A stretch of 64,000 bases of DNA from the NCBI RefSeq assembly GCF_958431955.1, contig NZ_CAUASN010000014.1:1-64000 (forward strand), in the 5' to 3' direction. Source of the stretch: an uncultured Adlercreutzia sp. (GTDB lineage Bacteria; Actinomycetota; Coriobacteriia; Coriobacteriales; Eggerthellaceae). Position numbers and translations under genes: made by a program. Below are positions 7,484 through 16,333 of the stretch, piece after piece. Below the pieces are notes generated by a model, which saw only the letters and a list, made by a program, of their open reading frames with translations, was not told where the DNA came from and did not search any database. The number at the start of each line of letters is the position of its first letter. Position 1 is the first letter of the stretch.

Positions 7484-9574
7484 ATGTCGAAAGTCACCGA
7501 TATCTACGGATCTATGGTGTTCAACGAGCACACGATGCAGGAGCGCCTGCCGTCTGCCACCTACAAGCAGCTCATGCGCACCATTAAGGGCGGCGAACCG
7601 CTCGACATCGACGTGGCCAACGTGGTGGCGCACGCCATGAAGGAGTGGGCCATCGAGAAGGGCGCCACGCACTTCACGCACTGGTTTCAGCCGCTGACGG
7701 GCATCACCTCCGAGAAGCACGACAGTTTCATCGACCCCACGCCCGACGGCCGTGCCATCATGACCTTCTCGGGCAAGGAGCTCATCCAGGGCGAGCCCGA
7801 CGCCTCCAGCTTCCCCTCCGGCGGCCTGCGCGCCACTTTCGAGGCCCGCGGCTACACGGCGTGGGATCCCACCTCCTATGCCTTCATCAAGGACGAGGTG
7901 CTCTGCATCCCCACCGCCTTCTGCAGCTACACCGGTGAGGCGCTGGACAAGAAGACTCCGCTTCTGCGCTCCATGAAGGCCATCGAGTGCCAGGCCAAGC
8001 GCGTGCTGGCCCTGTTTGGCGAGACCGGTGAGCGGGTGACCACCACCCTCGGCGCCGAGCAGGAGTACTTCCTCATTTCCGAGAAGGACTACGAGCAGCG
8101 CCTCGACCTCATGCTCACCGGCCGCACGCTCTTCGGCTATTCCCCCTGCAAGGGCCAGGAATTGGAAGAGCACTACTTCGGCGCCATCCGCCCGTCGGTG
8201 AACGAGTTCATGAAGGAACTCGACGACGAGTTGTGGGCGCTCGGCGTGTCGGCCCGCACGAAGCACAACGAGGTGGCCCCGGCCCAGCACGAGCTGGCTC
8301 CCATCTTCGCGGAAACGAACCGCGGCGTGGACGAGAATCTGCTCACCATGGAGAAGATGAAGCTTCTGGCCAGCCACTACGGGCTGGTATGCCTGCAGCA
8401 CGAGAAGCCCTTCGAGTTCATCAACGGGTCTGGCAAGCACAACAACTGGTCCATTTCCGCCGACGGTAAGAACCTGTTCGACCCAGGCGAAAACCCCATG
8501 CAGAACCTGCGCTTCTTGGTGTTCCTCACCTGTGTGATCGAGGCGGTGGACGAGTACCAGGAGCTTCTGCGTATGTCGGCCGCCAGCGCCGGCAACGATC
8601 ATCGTCTGGGGGCCAACGAGGCTCCGCCGGCCATCGTGTCCATGTTCTTGGGCGATGAGCTGGGGGCCATCGTGGACGCACTGGTGGACGAGCACGACTA
8701 TTCGTCGGCCGAGCGCGTGTCCATGGACCTCGGCGTGGACGTGCTACCGAACTTCATCAAGGATAACACCGACCGCAACCGCACGAGCCCCTTCGCCTTC
8801 ACCGGCAACAAGTTCGAGTTCCGCATGCCCGGCTCGGCGCAGAACCTTTCGGACGTGAACATGGTGCTGAACACGGCCATGGCGAAATCGCTCAAGGGCT
8901 TCGCTGATGCCATGGAGTACGTTGCCGTGGATGACTTCGAGGCGGCTGCCATCGACTATGTCAAGCGTACCTTGCGCGACCACGAGCGTATCATCTTCAA
9001 CGGCGACGGCTACGCTCACGAGTGGGAGGAGGAGGCCGCCCGTCGGGGTCTTGCGAACCACCGCACCACCGCCGATGCGCTGCCCTGCCTGGTGGATCAG
9101 AAGTCCATCGATCTGTTCGCCGAGTTCGGCGTGCTCACCGAGACCGAGGTACGCAGCCGCTACGAGGTGAAGCTGGAGAAGTACAACAAGATCATGAACA
9201 TCGAGTGCCGGGTGATGAAGCGCCTGGTTCGTCGCGACTACCTGCCGGCCATCAACCGGTACGCGGCCAAGCTCGCCCACGGTATCACCGCCATCAAGGA
9301 GGTGCTGCCCGACGGCGATACCTCGTTCATGGAGGAGAAGCTGCGCCGTCTCGTGGCTGGGGCGGCCGAGATCAACATCCAGCTGGAGAAGCTGCACGCC
9401 CTGCACCGTGCCTCGCTTGACATCGCCGACCAGCAGGAGCGCGCGAACATGAACGCTCACGAGATCGTGCCGGTGATGGACGCGCTGCGCCACGCCGTGG
9501 ACGAGATGGAGATCATCGTCGAGCGCGAGGCCTGGCCCGTGCCGACCTACAACGAGATTCTGTTCTACGCGTAA
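7484..9574 (+). CDS. glnN: Glutamine synthetase type III
   Basis: A 696-residue type III glutamine synthetase, which makes glutamine from glutamate, ammonia and ATP in the cytoplasm. The N-terminal KGATHFTHWFQPLTG and PSGGLRATFEARGYTAWDP segments are specific to GSIII. TLGAEQEYFLI holds metal-binding glutamates, and KHNEVAPAQHELAPIF and FINGSGKHNNWSI belong to the active site. The length is usual for type III and much longer than type I. The frame is open to 7397, but the ATG at 7484 is preferred because GAAGGAGA lies 11 bases upstream and GSIII homology begins there. No PII or ammonium transporter gene is adjacent. Confidence 0.96.
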   Translation: MSKVTDIYGSMVFNEHTMQERLPSATYKQLMRTIKGGEPLDIDVANVVAHAMKEWAIEKGATHFTHWFQPLTGITSEKHDSFIDPTPDGRAIMTFSGKELIQGEPDASSFPSGGLRATFEARGYTAWDPTSYAFIKDEVLCIPTAFCSYTGEALDKKTPLLRSMKAIECQAKRVLALFGETGERVTTTLGAEQEYFLISEKDYEQRLDLMLTGRTLFGYSPCKGQELEEHYFGAIRPSVNEFMKELDDELWALGVSARTKHNEVAPAQHELAPIFAETNRGVDENLLTMEKMKLLASHYGLVCLQHEKPFEFINGSGKHNNWSISADGKNLFDPGENPMQNLRFLVFLTCVIEAVDEYQELLRMSAASAGNDHRLGANEAPPAIVSMFLGDELGAIVDALVDEHDYSSAERVSMDLGVDVLPNFIKDNTDRNRTSPFAFTGNKFEFRMPGSAQNLSDVNMVLNTAMAKSLKGFADAMEYVAVDDFEAAAIDYVKRTLRDHERIIFNGDGYAHEWEEEAARRGLANHRTTADALPCLVDQKSIDLFAEFGVLTETEVRSRYEVKLEKYNKIMNIECRVMKRLVRRDYLPAINRYAAKLAHGITAIKEVLPDGDTSFMEEKLRRLVAGAAEINIQLEKLHALHRASLDIADQQERANMNAHEIVPVMDALRHAVDEMEIIVEREAWPVPTYNEILFYA

Positions 9575-9598
9575 GAAGACGTGCTTGTCCGGCAACGG

Positions 9599-9702
9599 CC
9601 GGGCGGCATGCCTCCATGCTCAGACAGTCCTCGCTTGGTGGAAGTGCCTGCGGGGCACTTCCAGTCGCTGCGGAACTGCGCGTGGAGACACGCCGCCCGG
9701 CC
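9599..9702. repeat. Nested inverted-repeat element after glnN
   Basis: Outer arms GGCCGGGCGG (9599-9608) and CCGCCCGGCC (9693-9702) enclose a second perfect hairpin, GGAAGTGCC and GGCACTTCC around TGCGG, near 9640-9662. The whole segment could fold into a branched structure in RNA or a cruciform in DNA. I find no second copy in the window. It lies between glnN and the convergent TPR gene, ahead of the shared terminator. Confidence 0.6.
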
Positions 9703-9767
9703 GTCGCCTACGGGGATCCTCGCTGATTTCCTGGGGCGCATCCCGGAGCCGATAGGAATATATACGA

Positions 9768-9793
9768 AAAGGGCCCGCACTGCGGGCCCTTCG
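9768..9793. terminator. Bidirectional terminator between glnN and the TPR gene
   Basis: GAAGGGCCCGCAG-type hairpin: AAGGGCCCGCA (from about 9769) pairs with TGCGGGCCCTT (ending 9791). It lies between two convergent genes and has A residues on the left and T residues on the right, as expected for use from both sides. Confidence 0.8.
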
Positions 9794-9835
9794 TGGGTTT
9801 GGGGTATTTTGTAGGGGCGGTCTTCAGCCGACCTC

Positions 9836-11902
9836 TTACACGCCCTGGCGGAGGCTGGCGGCTACGGCGTGGAGGATGTCGTTGCGCTGGGTGCTTGCCA
9901 CGAGGCTCGCGAGCGGGGCGGCGGCGAGCGGCATGTTCTGGTCGCAGAGCAGCACGAGGGCGCGGCCGACCACTTCCATCACATCGTCGAGTGGCGCGAG
10001 CGGCACGCCGGCGGTGCGCAGGCAGGCCGTGGGATCCCAATCGTTGCCCGGCACGTCGTTGCCCATCTCGCCGATGAGGTCGTTGCGCTCGCGCAGGCCG
10101 GCCTCGCCCATAGGGCTCGCCTCGGGCACACGCAGGTAGCAGGCCAGCGCCTCGCGCAAACGCCCGGTCTGCCAGTAGGCGAAGGCCAGACGGTAGAAGA
10201 TATAGGAGATGTCGTTGCCCGTCACGGCAATGCGCAGGGCATCCTTGGCCACCTCGATGATGCGGTCGTAGTGCTCGCCTTCCGCAAAGCAGGTGATGAG
10301 GTCGTTGTAAGCCGGCGCGCTCGTGGGCGCCAGCTCGATGCACACGCGGGCCTGGGCCTCGGCGGCATCCAAGTCTCCCATGTCGCGGTAGATGCGCGAC
10401 AGCGACGAGCGCGCCGCCTGCCCGATGTCGGACACGCGCTGGTAGCGCACCGCCGGGTCGCTGTCCGCGAGGCTCACCAGATAACGGGCGAACACGTTCT
10501 CGCAGTACAGGGGCTTCACCGTCACGCCGGACTCGCGCAGGGCGCGCGCGGCCTCGTCCTCTTCGGTGACCTTGGTCGTCTCGGCGACGATATCCTCCAG
10601 CTGGGCCACTGCCAGAAGCAGCGAGTCGTCCTTCTCCTCCATGATGGCGCGGTAGCGGGCGCCCAGGTCGGCATCCTGCTCGCTCATCACGTCCAGCTCG
10701 CTCACCGTGTCGGCGTGCAGCAGGTCACGCAGCTCGGGCGACAGCTCGCGGTCGTCCTCGGCCACAGGCGTGCGCACCACGGCCAGTTCCACCTCGAGCG
10801 GCTCCACCGGCTGCAGGCTGCCGTCGTCGGCCAAGTTGAGGGCGCTGTTCTGCAGGTGCAGCATGTCGAAGAGGGCCGCCGGGTCGCAGGCGGTCTCGGG
10901 CGCGCTGAAGCGCCCGTCGCGGATGGCGGCCATGGTGCCCATGGTGAACGGGATGCGGCCGAACTCCAGCGACATGACGGTGGCGCCGGCGATGGAGCCC
11001 TCCTTCCCGTTCACGACGACGCGAGTCACACCCACCGAGGAGCCGAAGGCGGCCGAGGCGATGAGCGCGGCCAGGCGCAGCCCGTAAGCGGCGGCAGCAC
11101 CGGTGCGCTGGGCGGACACGTCGACCCACTGGCCGCAGGCCTCGTCGAAGCGCGACTTGGGGAACACGTCGGGCGCGGGCATGGACACGTCGGCCACGAT
11201 GGTGCCGGTGCCGGAATCGCAGATAAAGCGGTACTCCAGGCGGAAGGGGAGCACCATCTCCTCGCAGGCGGTGGCGAAGCGTGTGGACAGATCCCAGTTG
11301 CCGCCGCGGGTGCCGGTGGTGCCATATTGGGTGTCGAGCTTGTTGTCGCGGTCGGCTGCGCCGAGATAGCGGCCGGCGTCGTTGGCGATGGAGCGCAGCA
11401 CGCGCCAGTCGGCCTCGCTGCACTGGCCCTCGGTGAAGGCGCTCGCCGGCACCGCGCCGTTGTCGTCCTCCATGATCATCGAGATCATGGCCAAGCGATC
11501 GAGCACTGACTCGATGCGCAGAATGGTGCCGCGCGCGCCGGCGCTGATGGTGCTGTCGTCGAAGACCGACCAGAACAGGTTGGTGGTGTTCAGCCGACGC
11601 AGCTCCACCGGGTGTTCCACGGCGATGGCGCGCAGGCTCGGCGCCTCGGCGTCGGACAGCAGCCGGGCGGCGTAGGCTTCGAAGCCCGAGGCGGGGTTGG
11701 CGGCGTCGGCCATGGACACGCGGAACAGCAGCCCGTCCACGGCGTCGGGCAGCGGCGCGGCGGTGAACTCGCCCAGCACGTCGCGCGTGGTTTTGCCGCC
11801 CGCGTCGGCCGTGGCGCCCTCGCCGGAGCGCGATGCGTCGCCTGGGGTCCCTTCGCCCCCGTCGCGGTTACCGTTGTTCTTCTTACGGAAAAAGTCAAAC
11901 AC
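9836..11902 (-). CDS. Tetratricopeptide-repeat protein of unknown function
   Basis: A 688-residue protein with no signal peptide or membrane segment. It starts with a GTG preceded by GGAAGGAGC. Residues 1-45 are a polar Gly/Asp/Ala-rich tail after MFDFFRKKN. A long middle domain (about 45-440) matches nothing I recognise. The region about 480-590 has TPR-like helix pairs: DLDAAEAQARVCIELAPTSAPAYNDL, then a repeat with YDRIIEVAKDALRIA, then FAYWQTGRLREALACYLRV. TPR units bind proteins, so a scaffold or co-chaperone role is possible, but this is inference. The gene is monocistronic, facing glnN. Confidence 0.7.
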   Translation of the reverse strand: MFDFFRKKNNGNRDGGEGTPGDASRSGEGATADAGGKTTRDVLGEFTAAPLPDAVDGLLFRVSMADAANPASGFEAYAARLLSDAEAPSLRAIAVEHPVELRRLNTTNLFWSVFDDSTISAGARGTILRIESVLDRLAMISMIMEDDNGAVPASAFTEGQCSEADWRVLRSIANDAGRYLGAADRDNKLDTQYGTTGTRGGNWDLSTRFATACEEMVLPFRLEYRFICDSGTGTIVADVSMPAPDVFPKSRFDEACGQWVDVSAQRTGAAAAYGLRLAALIASAAFGSSVGVTRVVVNGKEGSIAGATVMSLEFGRIPFTMGTMAAIRDGRFSAPETACDPAALFDMLHLQNSALNLADDGSLQPVEPLEVELAVVRTPVAEDDRELSPELRDLLHADTVSELDVMSEQDADLGARYRAIMEEKDDSLLLAVAQLEDIVAETTKVTEEDEAARALRESGVTVKPLYCENVFARYLVSLADSDPAVRYQRVSDIGQAARSSLSRIYRDMGDLDAAEAQARVCIELAPTSAPAYNDLITCFAEGEHYDRIIEVAKDALRIAVTGNDISYIFYRLAFAYWQTGRLREALACYLRVPEASPMGEAGLRERNDLIGEMGNDVPGNDWDPTACLRTAGVPLAPLDDVMEVVGRALVLLCDQNMPLAAAPLASLVASTQRNDILHAVAASLRQGV

Positions 11903-12124
11903 CCTGTGCTCCTTCCCATGGGGAAGTTGTAGAAGTCAAGTCTGCTCATTGTCCCATATCCCCGCGTCAATAGGAAGGGAAGCTTGGGGAAATCGTCCGA
12001 CCTCACCACACGCCCACAGCGGTCTGGGCGTGATGAGCGGCCGGAACGCGGCGCGTGGACAGCGACGGGATGGAGGCGTGGGGAAGGCGACGTTCAGTGC
12101 GGCCGCGGGCGGCTGCGCTTGCGG

Positions 12125-12922
<798 letters not shown>

Positions 12923-12958
12923 GGGGCCAGCATAATACGGCGGCGCGATCTGCGCGAC

Positions 12959-13003
12959 TCTTCTTCAAACTTTCTTAAATCTTCGGCAGAGGTTTCTTAA
13001 ATT
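12959..13003. promoter_or_regulatory. Helically phased direct repeats between the regulator and ABC operon
   Basis: Direct repeats TTCTTCAAA (12961), TTCTTAAAT (12972) and TTCTTAAAT (12994) are spaced 11 and 22 bases apart, one and two DNA turns. This is the layout of OmpR-family binding sites. They sit in the space between the divergent response regulator and ABC operon, next to the minus-strand -35 region, and are the likely binding site for the regulator at 12125. Confidence 0.65.
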
Positions 13004-13095
13004 CCGCGCTGCACACTGAGTTGCGTTGGAAATGCGGTATACCTGAAACGCGAAAGGAGAGGCACCATGGAGCGTGCGAGGGAAAGGGTCGCATC

Positions 13096-14079
13096 ATGAA
13101 CGCGATAGAGACGCGCGGGCTGTCCAAGGTCTATGGTGGGCGGCGCGTGGTAAGCGATTGCGACATGACCGTGGCCGCGGGCGACATCTACGGTTTCGTA
13201 GGGAAGAACGGCGCGGGAAAGTCGACGGTCATGAAGATGATCTGCGGGGCGGTGGCCCCGGACGGCGGCGAGGTCGTCCTGTTCGGCGGGGTGGCCGGAA
13301 GCGCGGCTGCAGGGAACGTTCCGGGCGGCGTGGGCGTTGGCGGCTCGGCGGCCGGCGGCTCGGCTGCCGGCAGCTCGGCCACGCGGCGTATCGGCACGCT
13401 CATCGAGGAGCCGGGGCTTTTGCCGAACCTGTCGGCCTACCGCAACCTCATGGCCAAGGCGCTCGCCTGGGGCATTGTGGACGCGCCGGCCCGCTGCGAG
13501 GAGGTGCTGCGTCTCGTGGGGCTGCAGGGGGCGGGGAAGCGCAAGGTGCGCGGCTTCTCCCTCGGCATGAAGCAGCGGCTGGGGCTCGCCCTGGCGCTGC
13601 TGGGCAACCCCGATGTGCTGCTGTTGGACGAGCCGTTCAACGGGCTCGACCCCGAGGCCACCCGCGCCATGCGCAACCTCATCGTGCGCCTGAACCAGAC
13701 TCTGGGCATCACGGTGGTGGTGAGTTCGCACGTGCTCGACCAGCTGGATCGCATGGCCACGCGCTACGGCGTGATCGCCGACGGCCGTCTCGTGCGTCAG
13801 ATGAGCGCCGAGGAAATGGCGGCGGAATGCGGGTGCAGCCTGCGCGTGCGCACGGCGGACACGGCCCGGGCTCTCGCGATCCTGCAGGAGGCCTTCCCCG
13901 CTGTGGCGTTTCGCGCCGAGCCGGACGGGGCGCTTGTGGCCACGGGCGCCTACGACGTGGAGGCTGTGGCGCGGGCACTTCAGGCCGCTGGCCAGGTGGT
14001 GCTGGAGTTCTCCCAAGAGCACCGCGACATCGAGGAGTACTTCGTCTCGCTGATGGAAGGGGGCGCAAGCCATGTTTAA
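13096..14079 (+). CDS. ABC transporter ATP-binding protein
   Basis: A 327-residue ATPase of the bacitracin/lantibiotic-export type (BcrA-like). It has Walker A VGKNGAGKST (about 35-44), the signature FSLGMKQRLGLA (about 154-165), Walker B LLLDEP (about 173-180) and the H-loop in VVSSHVLDQLDRMA. Between Walker A and the Q-loop there is an insertion of about 30 Gly/Ala/Ser residues (about 66-95), flanked by normal family sequence. The frame is open to 13021, but the ATG at 13096 has an AAAGGG site and starts at the family N-terminus. Its stop overlaps the permease start by 8 bases. It probably powers efflux of, or protection from, a cell-envelope-active compound. Confidence 0.9.
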   Translation: MNAIETRGLSKVYGGRRVVSDCDMTVAAGDIYGFVGKNGAGKSTVMKMICGAVAPDGGEVVLFGGVAGSAAAGNVPGGVGVGGSAAGGSAAGSSATRRIGTLIEEPGLLPNLSAYRNLMAKALAWGIVDAPARCEEVLRLVGLQGAGKRKVRGFSLGMKQRLGLALALLGNPDVLLLDEPFNGLDPEATRAMRNLIVRLNQTLGITVVVSSHVLDQLDRMATRYGVIADGRLVRQMSAEEMAAECGCSLRVRTADTARALAILQEAFPAVAFRAEPDGALVATGAYDVEAVARALQAAGQVVLEFSQEHRDIEEYFVSLMEGGASHV

Positions 14080-15187
14080 CCTGCTGAAGTCCGATGTGTA
14101 CCGGCTGGTGCACGGCAAGATGCTGTGGGTGGCCACCGGCGTGCTCGTGGGGCTCATCGTGCTGGGCGTGGTGCTTTTGAGCGCGGTGTCCGCTCCGCAG
14201 TTCCTCTACGATGCGGCCCGGATGAGCGCGACAGCGACCGTCTACGGCACGGAGGGTGCCGATATCGACCTGGATGCCGCGCCCGATGAGGCGCTCGCCC
14301 CGCTCGCCGATGCTACGGCGGAGGACCGCGAGCGTGCCATGGATGCCGCCATCGACAACGCCGCCGAGGCCGCTGCCCGCGAGGCGAGCGGAGGCGAAGA
14401 CGGCACCGACGGGGTAGACGGAGCCGACGCGGCCGAGGACGAATACCTCTACGGGATGCTCTTCGAGGATCCTGAGAACCTGACTATGGCCGACTTCGAG
14501 GCGGCCTCCCGCGAGATGCGCACCTTCGACTCGCCTCTGGACATGCTCGGCGACTCGCTCGTGTCGGGCGGCCTGCTCGGGGCACTCGTAGCCCTGGTGG
14601 TCGCGCTGTTCTTCGCGAGCGACTTCTCCACGAGGTTCGTGCGGAACCTGCCCTTGGACCGGCGCGGGCGCGTGTCTTACTACGGCGGCCGCCTGGTGCT
14701 CGTGGGGCTGATCGCGCTGTACTTCCTCGCCGTGGGCTGCCTCGTGAGCATCGGTGGATTCCTGCTTGCCGGCTTCACGTTCGCGACGTTGAACACCGTG
14801 GCGGAGGTAGTGGCGTTCGTGGGCCTCAGCTGGCTGTGCGTTACAGCCTACGGGTGCCTGACGGCGGTGCTGGTGTGGATGAGCCGCAGCGCCGGGGCCG
14901 GCGTGGCCTTCGCGCTCGTGGTGGCCACGGGCATTGCGGGTACCCTGGTGGGAAGCCTGCTGCAGAATCTCGGCATGGCGCTGCCCGTGCTCGCGCAGAT
15001 TCAGCCGTGGCTGTTGGCCACGTGCATGAACCACGATTTGGCCCTGCCCGCCGCATCGCTGCTTGCTGCCCCCGAGGGTTCGGTGTTCGGAATGCCGCTT
15101 GCGGTTCAGATTGCCCTGGTCGGCGTATTCTGGGTCGCGGTGAGCGCGGCGGTGTCGCTGGGCGCGCTGCGCAAGCGCGACGTGTAG
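14072..15187 (+). CDS. ABC transporter permease (ABC-2 type)
   Basis: A 371-residue membrane protein. Helix 1 (about 18-40) is followed by a large acidic, Ala-rich external domain (about 45-165), then about five further helices, including LLGALVALVVALFFASDF and LVGLIALYFLAVGCLVSIGG. This is the layout of ABC-2 permeases that work with BcrA-like ATPases. Its start overlaps the ATPase gene by 8 bases (translational coupling) and it is 13 bases before the kinase gene. The substrate cannot be read from sequence; peptide antibiotics are the usual substrates of such kinase-linked sets. Confidence 0.82.
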   Translation: MFNLLKSDVYRLVHGKMLWVATGVLVGLIVLGVVLLSAVSAPQFLYDAARMSATATVYGTEGADIDLDAAPDEALAPLADATAEDRERAMDAAIDNAAEAAAREASGGEDGTDGVDGADAAEDEYLYGMLFEDPENLTMADFEAASREMRTFDSPLDMLGDSLVSGGLLGALVALVVALFFASDFSTRFVRNLPLDRRGRVSYYGGRLVLVGLIALYFLAVGCLVSIGGFLLAGFTFATLNTVAEVVAFVGLSWLCVTAYGCLTAVLVWMSRSAGAGVAFALVVATGIAGTLVGSLLQNLGMALPVLAQIQPWLLATCMNHDLALPAASLLAAPEGSVFGMPLAVQIALVGVFWVAVSAAVSLGALRKRDV

Positions 15188-15200
15188 GAGGGGAAGGTTC

Positions 15201-16076
15201 ATGACGCTGGCGGTGTGCTTCGGAGGTTTGGCGCTGTGCGCGCTTATCGTGCTGCTGCTGTACGGCCGCGAGCTGAGGCGCATGGCGGCGTGGCTGCGAA
15301 CACGCGATGCGCGCTCGAACAGCCGCATGGCCACCGAGATGCCCGGTGCGGGCTTTGCCGACCTGGCCCGGGCGGTGAACGGCGCGCTGGATGCGGGCGC
15401 CGCCGAGCGTCGGGAGGCCGCCGCCGAGCGCCGTCAGTTCCAGCGCGATCTGGCGAGCCTCTCCCACGATATCCGCACGCCGCTCATGGGCGCGGCCGGC
15501 TATGTCTCGCTGGCCGCCGACGAGCCAGACGAGGATCGTCGCGCCCACTACCTGGGAGCCGCGCGCACGCGTCTGCAAGATATGGAAGGGCTGCTGAACT
15601 CGCTGTTCGCCTACGCCCAGGCAAGCGACCCGGACGCTGATATGGATATGCGTCCTGTGGCGGTGATGCCTGTGCTCGCCACGGTGCTGGCCGGGCAGTT
15701 CCCTGCCTTCGAGGAGCGCGGCTGGGAGCCGCAGGTGCGCTTCGCCGACGAGTCGTTCACGGTGGAGGCCGACGAGGCGGCTCTTGGACGCATGGTGGAG
15801 AACCTGGTGAGCAACGCTTTGCGCTACGGGGCAGCGGCGCCATCCATCACCCAGGAGGGTCGCACGCTCGTGTTTGCCAACGCGGTGGCCGACCCCGGGG
15901 CCTTGGATACGGCCCGCCTCTTCGAGCGCTTCTACCGGGCCGATGCCGCCCGGGCCCAAAGCGGCGCGGGGCTCGGTCTTGCCGTGGTGAAGAGCCTCGC
16001 CGCCGCCCAGGGCATTAAGGTTTCCGCCGTCCTTGAGGGCGACATGCTTGCCATTACGCTGGAGTTTCCCCGCTGA
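15201..16076 (+). CDS. Sensor histidine kinase of the ABC operon
   Basis: A 291-residue kinase with one N-terminal membrane helix and almost no external part. It then has a linker helix, the dimerisation/phospho-acceptor segment LASLSHDIRTPLMGAAG (His near residue 94), and an ATPase domain with MVENLVSNALRYG (N box), FERFYRADAAR and SGAGLGLAVVKSLAAAQG (G box). Short kinases without a sensor domain often take their signal from a neighbouring ABC transporter; this is inference. It is co-transcribed with the ABC genes and the likely target is the divergent OmpR-type regulator at 12125-12922. Confidence 0.9.
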   Translation: MTLAVCFGGLALCALIVLLLYGRELRRMAAWLRTRDARSNSRMATEMPGAGFADLARAVNGALDAGAAERREAAAERRQFQRDLASLSHDIRTPLMGAAGYVSLAADEPDEDRRAHYLGAARTRLQDMEGLLNSLFAYAQASDPDADMDMRPVAVMPVLATVLAGQFPAFEERGWEPQVRFADESFTVEADEAALGRMVENLVSNALRYGAAAPSITQEGRTLVFANAVADPGALDTARLFERFYRADAARAQSGAGLGLAVVKSLAAAQGIKVSAVLEGDMLAITLEFPR

Positions 16077-16119
16077 CGATTTGAGGCAGCGCGATCGGTT
16101 GGTTGTTTCCGCTGTTCAA

Positions 16120-16256
16120 AAGTACCGTTTGAGATTTTCGAGGACTTCCATTTGGGATTTTCGAGGGAATCCATCGGGGATTTTCGAGGACTGTCACGGG
16201 GGATTCTCGAGCCGCCCTGCACGAGAAGCGGGCCGATCCGGTTGGGATCGGCCCGC
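16120..16256 (-). repeat. 23-bp-period array plus hairpin, copy 1
   Basis: Four GATTTTCGAGG-type units start at 16133, 16156, 16179 and 16202, exactly 23 bases apart. The last is GATTCTCGAG, which can pair with CGAGAA downstream. A strong hairpin GCGGGCCGATCC / GGGATCGGCCCGC ends the element near 16256. A second copy is at 21168-21303. Both lie just 3' of a minus-strand gene (here the flavoenzyme ending at 16334). The hairpin may act as its terminator, although a T-run is poor. Confidence 0.85.
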
Positions 16257-16333
16257 ATAAGGGAGGGTGAGATAAGGGTCCGGGAGGCTTTAAGGGGGAG
16301 ACCGCCGGGCGAAAGGGGAGGGAATGGCTCCGC

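Noticed and set aside
16120..16256. CRISPR-like array with 23-bp period
   Set aside because: Units are degenerate, only four, spacers are too short (about 12 bases), and both copies have the same spacers.
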